A stretch of DNA of 64,000 bases from Roseovarius bejariae (GTDB taxonomy: Bacteria > Pseudomonadota > Alphaproteobacteria > Rhodobacterales > Rhodobacteraceae). Every line of letters begins with the position of its first letter. Position 1 is the first letter of the stretch. Both the position numbers and the translations under genes were made by a program. Under the pieces are notes generated by a model. It worked only from the letters and a program-made list of their open reading frames with translations. It was not told the origin of the DNA and did not search any database. The DNA lies in assembly GCF_009669325.1 (NCBI RefSeq), contig NZ_SZWE01000001.1:1488402-1552401 (forward strand). Reading direction: 5' to 3'. This document shows positions 61,132 to 64,000 of the stretch, in pieces.

Positions 61132-61734
61132 ATGACATTTGACCTTCTTGCCGCCATCTTCGGCTTCGCCCTCGTCACCGCCGGCACCCCCGGCCCGAAT
61201 AACCTGATGCTCATGGCCTCGGGCGCGAACTTCGGCTTTCGCCGGACGGTGCCACATATGCTGGGCATAGGATTGGGATTTCCCACCATGGTGTTTCTGG
61301 TGGGTGTGGGCGTCATGCAGGTCTTTGATCTCTGGCCGCTCAGCTACACGATCCTCAAGGTGCTTAGCGTCGGCTACCTGCTCTACCTGGCTTGGAAAAT
61401 CGCCAATGCCGCCCCCCCGAAGGCGACCGAGGCCAGTGGCCGCCCCCTCACCTTTTTGCAAGCCGCCGCCTTCCAATGGGTCAACCCCAAGGCGTGGTCC
61501 ATGGCGCTTTCAGCGGTCACGCTTTACGCCGCCAGCCGTGACATCCCGGCGGTGCTTTGGGTGGCGGGCACCTATATAGCGGCGTCCCTGCTGTCCACCA
61601 CGAGCTGGACAGTACTGGGCCAGCAACTCCGCCGCCTGCTCAAGCGCCCCGGCACCCTGCAAAAATTCAACTTTGCCATGGCCGCGCTTCTGGTCGCCAC
61701 CCTGATCCCCGTGTTATGGCCCACAGGCGGGTGA
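61132..61734 (+). CDS. LysE family amino-acid exporter
   Basis: This 200-residue inner-membrane protein has about six hydrophobic segments and the LysE/RhtB signature TAGTPGPNNLMLMASGANFGFRRTVPHMLGIGLGF followed by FQWVNPKAWSMALSAV. It exports an amino acid or derivative. The ATG at 61132 is preferred; upstream reading crosses the Lrp promoter. Control by the divergent Lrp gene is the usual arrangement. Confidence 0.92.
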   Translation: MTFDLLAAIFGFALVTAGTPGPNNLMLMASGANFGFRRTVPHMLGIGLGFPTMVFLVGVGVMQVFDLWPLSYTILKVLSVGYLLYLAWKIANAAPPKATEASGRPLTFLQAAAFQWVNPKAWSMALSAVTLYAASRDIPAVLWVAGTYIAASLLSTTSWTVLGQQLRRLLKRPGTLQKFNFAMAALLVATLIPVLWPTGG

Positions 61735-61775
61735 CCCTGCGGGGCACCCTTCACGCCACTTGAAGGGACATCACG

Positions 61776-62762
61776 ATGCGCGCCTTTTTCGCCACCCTCT
61801 GGGCGGCCCTTGCCCTCTGCGCCACTCCCAGCTTTGGCCAAACCGGCTGTGACGGCACAAGGATTGATGAGTGCGAGGCCATTGCCGCCTACTACAGGCA
61901 TGGCATCCCGCCTTTCCCCAAAAACCCCGACCGCGCCCAACGCCTGCTCGATACCGCCGTGGCCGAGGGCAAGGCCACCTGCCGCGCGGGCGACTTCGCC
62001 CAATGTTTCAAGTGGGTCAACCTCGTGCAAAAACAGGCCCAAACCTCCAGTGCTGCAAACCCCGCCGAGGCCACGCTTCTGCTTTTACAAACCACCGCCC
62101 AAGCCTGCGCTGAGGGCAAGGCAAACGGCTGCTACTGGCAGGCGCAGGCCCTGCGCAAAATGGGCGATGCGCGCCCCGAAAAACCCACGCATCACGAGTT
62201 GATGGCACAGGCCAAAACCCTGGCCGAAACCGAGGCCAAGGCCCTCCGCCCCGCCTGCACAAATGGCGATGCGCTGGCCTGCGGGCGGCTTGGTCGGCTG
62301 ATCGAGGATTACGACCTTCCCGAAGAAACACCGTTCGAGCGCCTCGATTTCCTGACCCAAGGTTGCGTGGTGGGGTCTGACGACGCCTGCTTCTTCCTTG
62401 GTTTCGCCGTCACCAGCCTTGCCCAAGCCGAGCCCTCCAAACCCGCCGAGGCCCCGATCAAGGCCGAAACCATCACCGATCTGGAAACCCTGTGTGACGA
62501 CGGCCACGGTCAGATTTGCACGCTTCTGGCCACCCGCATCCTCAAGCCCAAGGATGTACACGCCTTCCTTGCCATCGCGGAAAAGGCTTGTGACGGGGGC
62601 GACGCCATCGGCTGTTCGGCCTACGGCATGACGCAACTGGGCGAGTATCGCGAAACGCCCGAGCCCGCGACTTTGACCAAGGCCACGGATGCCCTGTCCA
62701 AAGCCTGTGATCAGGATTTCATGCTGTCGTGCCACGCCCTCGAACATATCGGCCAACAATGA
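61776..62762 (+). CDS. Secreted Sel1/Hcp-like protein with eight CX7C motifs
   Basis: This 328-residue protein has a signal peptide (about residues 1-21, ending PSFG). The mature part carries sixteen cysteines in eight pairs, each pair spaced C-x7-C: 25/33, 69/77, 111/119, 161/169, 197/205, 240/248, 272/280 and 311/319. CX7C with Gly or Asp before the second helix (CTNGDALAC, CDGGDAIGC) is the pattern of disulfide-locked Sel1-like repeats in Helicobacter cysteine-rich proteins. It thus looks like a periplasmic or secreted helical solenoid, probably a protein-binding scaffold. It overlaps the next gene by 4 nt. Confidence 0.78.
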   Translation: MRAFFATLWAALALCATPSFGQTGCDGTRIDECEAIAAYYRHGIPPFPKNPDRAQRLLDTAVAEGKATCRAGDFAQCFKWVNLVQKQAQTSSAANPAEATLLLLQTTAQACAEGKANGCYWQAQALRKMGDARPEKPTHHELMAQAKTLAETEAKALRPACTNGDALACGRLGRLIEDYDLPEETPFERLDFLTQGCVVGSDDACFFLGFAVTSLAQAEPSKPAEAPIKAETITDLETLCDDGHGQICTLLATRILKPKDVHAFLAIAEKACDGGDAIGCSAYGMTQLGEYRETPEPATLTKATDALSKACDQDFMLSCHALEHIGQQ

Positions 62763-63370
62763 CCCTGACCCTGATCCACACCGCCAAGGTCCACGAGGAC
62801 ACCTTCAACACCCTGCGCGATCGCCTCGCACCGGGGGCCGAGATGCACCATGTCACCCGCCCCGACTGGTTGGATCGCGCCCGCGCCGGGGATGAAACCG
62901 TCGCAGACGATATGGCCCACGTCATCGCCAAGGCTCCGGGCACGACACTTTGCACCTGCACCACGTTGGGCGAGGTGGCCGAATCGCTTGGTGCGCTGCG
63001 CATCGACTGGCCGATGATGCAGGCCGCCGCGCAAACCGGCGGGGCAATCATGCTTGTCTATGCGCTCGACAGCACCTATGAACCCAGCCTCGCCCTGCTT
63101 GACCGCGCGCTTGAGGCCACGGGCACCCGGCAAAAGGTTCACCCGCTGCCCCTCACGCAATATTGGCCGCTTTTCGAAGCGGGCGAGGCTGACGCTTTCA
63201 CTTCCGTCATCGCCGGTGAGATTCGTCAGGCCGCCATGACGCTGCCGAACCTTTCCTGCGTGGTGCTGGCCCAAGCCTCCATGGCGCCCGCCGCCGCGCG
63301 GCTTTCGGATATGCGTGCCCCGGTCCTTGCCTCACCCGAATTGGCCCTTCGTGCTGCGCTTGAAACATGA
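62759..63370 (+). CDS. Asp/Glu racemase-fold protein, probably not a racemase
   Basis: This 203-residue cytoplasmic protein has two halves resembling the Asp/Glu/hydantoin racemase superfamily: an N-terminal THTAKVHEDTFN-type start (IHTAKVHEDTF), a first cysteine motif TTLCTCTTLGEVAESLG and a second motif VVLAQASMAPAAARL, where the second catalytic cysteine is replaced by glutamine. One-cysteine members include decarboxylases and isomerases such as arylmalonate decarboxylase. The ATG at 62759 overlaps the stop of the CX7C gene, so the two are coupled; why is unclear. Confidence 0.72.
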   Translation: MTLTLIHTAKVHEDTFNTLRDRLAPGAEMHHVTRPDWLDRARAGDETVADDMAHVIAKAPGTTLCTCTTLGEVAESLGALRIDWPMMQAAAQTGGAIMLVYALDSTYEPSLALLDRALEATGTRQKVHPLPLTQYWPLFEAGEADAFTSVIAGEIRQAAMTLPNLSCVVLAQASMAPAAARLSDMRAPVLASPELALRAALET

Positions 63371-63381
63371 ATCTTCGACTC

Positions 63382-63395
63382 TTGATTTAGATCAA
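63382..63395. promoter_or_regulatory. FNR/FnrL box upstream of the Spy-like gene
   Basis: TTGATTTAGATCAA matches the FNR consensus TTGAT-N4-ATCAA perfectly. Its centre at 63388.5 would be 41.5 nt before a start of transcription near 63430, the standard place for activation, and a weak -10 (TGTAGT at 63418-63423) lies where it should. Confidence 0.8.
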
Positions 63396-63453
63396 GGAAA
63401 ACATTCCGAATCTCGCATGTAGTGCCTGCAAGACGAACAACGCAGGCCACACA

Positions 63454-63876
63454 ATGCGCAACATGATCAAGACCACGACCCTGATTCTTGCGATCGCCAC
63501 CGGCTTTGGCGCCCATCAGGCACAGGCCAGCGACATGGGCGGTTTGTCCGCCCCTATCATGCGCCTGACCAAGACAATCGCGCAAAATGCAGATGCTCTT
63601 GATCTCAACACCGATCAACGCGCCGATCTCAAAGCATGGCTCGATGCGAAACCCGCCCAGCGCATGGCCATCGAGGCCGAGGCCCGCGGCACACGTGCCC
63701 GACTACGCGCCGCCATCATTGATGGCGCCCCACGCACAGACCGTCAGGTACTGGCGCAGGAATTGGGCGTTCTCGAAACCCGGCTGGTGATGATGCGCTC
63801 CGATTGCGTAGATCACTGGCGCGCCACCCTCACCGAAGACCAGTTTGCAAAGGCACTTGAACTGGCCGGTTACTAA
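63454..63876 (+). CDS. Small periplasmic Spy/CpxP-like protein
   Basis: This 140-residue protein has a signal peptide (TTLILAIATGFGAHQAQA) and a helical mature part with LDLNTDQRADLKAWLDAKPAQRMAIEAEARGTRARLRAAII and LTEDQFAKALEL, two LTxxQ-like repeats of the Spy/CpxP family. Those proteins are periplasmic chaperones or metal/stress sensors. One cysteine (MRSDCVDHW) may have a redox role. The perfect FNR box upstream predicts induction without oxygen. AGG precedes the ATG at 63454; a second ATG lies at 63463. Confidence 0.7.
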   Translation: MRNMIKTTTLILAIATGFGAHQAQASDMGGLSAPIMRLTKTIAQNADALDLNTDQRADLKAWLDAKPAQRMAIEAEARGTRARLRAAIIDGAPRTDRQVLAQELGVLETRLVMMRSDCVDHWRATLTEDQFAKALELAGY

Positions 63877-63915
63877 CCCCCCTAAAAACAAAAAATTGCG
63901 TTTCCTTCCAACTTG

Positions 63916-63948
63916 CAGCTCCGCGCCTTGCGCCGGAGCTGTCTTTTT
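63916..63948 (+). terminator. Intrinsic terminator after the Spy-like gene
   Basis: CAGCTCCG (63916-63923) and CGGAGCTG (63934-63941) form an 8-bp stem, with further CGC/GCG pairing inside the loop, followed by TCTTTTT. It ends the FNR-controlled gene 40 nt after its stop. Confidence 0.85.
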
Positions 63949-64000
63949 ATCTGACCGATTGCAAATCATGACGCACAAGGCCATATATCGCAGCGTTGAA

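Noticed and set aside
63961-64000. Start of a further gene at the right edge
   Set aside because: An ATG at 63968 opens a frame to the window end, but ten codons give no support.

Overview
The window is ordinary chromosomal DNA, GC-rich and densely coded, from an alphaproteobacterium of the order Rhodobacterales (Roseobacter-like). The evidence is the gene content: an RpoE-ChrR sigma/anti-sigma pair divergent from a five-gene operon, crotonyl-CoA carboxylase/reductase near ethylmalonyl-CoA mutase, the rhizobial-type GlpSTPQUV glycerol ABC transporter with a divergent glpR, DUF1365/DUF3833/DUF2160 and TIGR02186/TIGR02300 proteins, and many 4-nt ATGA/GTGA gene overlaps. I see no insertion sequence, prophage, CRISPR array, integrase or abrupt change in composition. 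One tRNA gene, Ala(GGC), is present.

Layout. 0.1-1.2 kb: cobU and a phosphoglycerate-mutase-like phosphatase. 1.3-7.2 kb: comM, an HSL-type hydrolase, gshB, yraN and rsmI, with a divergent LpoA-like lipoprotein. 7.3-10.0 kb: glnD. 10.3-16.7 kb: a DUF3775 protein, then the singlet-oxygen-type locus (SDR, DUF3833, MFS, DUF1365 and FAD oxidoreductase on the minus strand; rpoE-chrR on the plus strand). CGTACG palindromes lie on both sides of this block. 16.7-20.5 kb: a 490-bp regulatory gap, the tungstate transporter tupBCA and a TupR-like regulator. 20.6-24.0 kb: nfu-tsaB-rimI and a TauE/SafE exporter with a TIGR02186 partner. 24.1-26.3 kb: an SDR and a RecD-like helicase. 26.5-31.4 kb: ccrA, an acyltransferase and ecm. 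31.5-39.4 kb: mixed metabolism (DUF4168, GNAT, purine nucleoside phosphorylase, M20 deacylase, CoA transferase, DsbA-like, DUF721, mutY, alkB). 39.4-49.8 kb: glycerol uptake and use (glpK, glpVUQPTS, glpD, glpR). 49.8-52.2 kb: metR/metF and a thioesterase. 52.3-56.9 kb: a DUF2235 hydrolase, an orphan molybdenum-hydroxylase large subunit and ornithine decarboxylase. 57-64 kb: two Lrp regulators, tRNA-Ala, YgjP-like protease, GntR regulator, cation/proton antiporter, LysE exporter, a cysteine-paired Sel1/Hcp-like secreted protein, a racemase-fold protein and a Spy-like periplasmic protein behind an FNR box.

How the genes work together. The glp block imports glycerol (GlpSTPQUV), phosphorylates it (GlpK) and oxidises it (GlpD) under GlpR, and matching tandem TTCG-type sites lie at both ends of the glpD-glpR gap. 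CcrA and Ecm are consecutive parts of the ethylmalonyl-CoA pathway; Ecm needs adenosylcobalamin, to whose assembly cobU contributes. RpoE-ChrR probably controls its own operon and the divergent one through two back-to-back promoter-like sequences. MetR probably controls metF through a consensus MetR box.

The least explained items are the CGTACG palindrome clusters, the sigma-E operon without a cyclopropane-synthase gene, the orphan Mo-hydroxylase subunit, the eight-times CX7C secreted protein with its racemase-fold partner, and a family of GC-rich hairpin arrays between convergent genes. I saw no clearly new defence or biosynthetic system.
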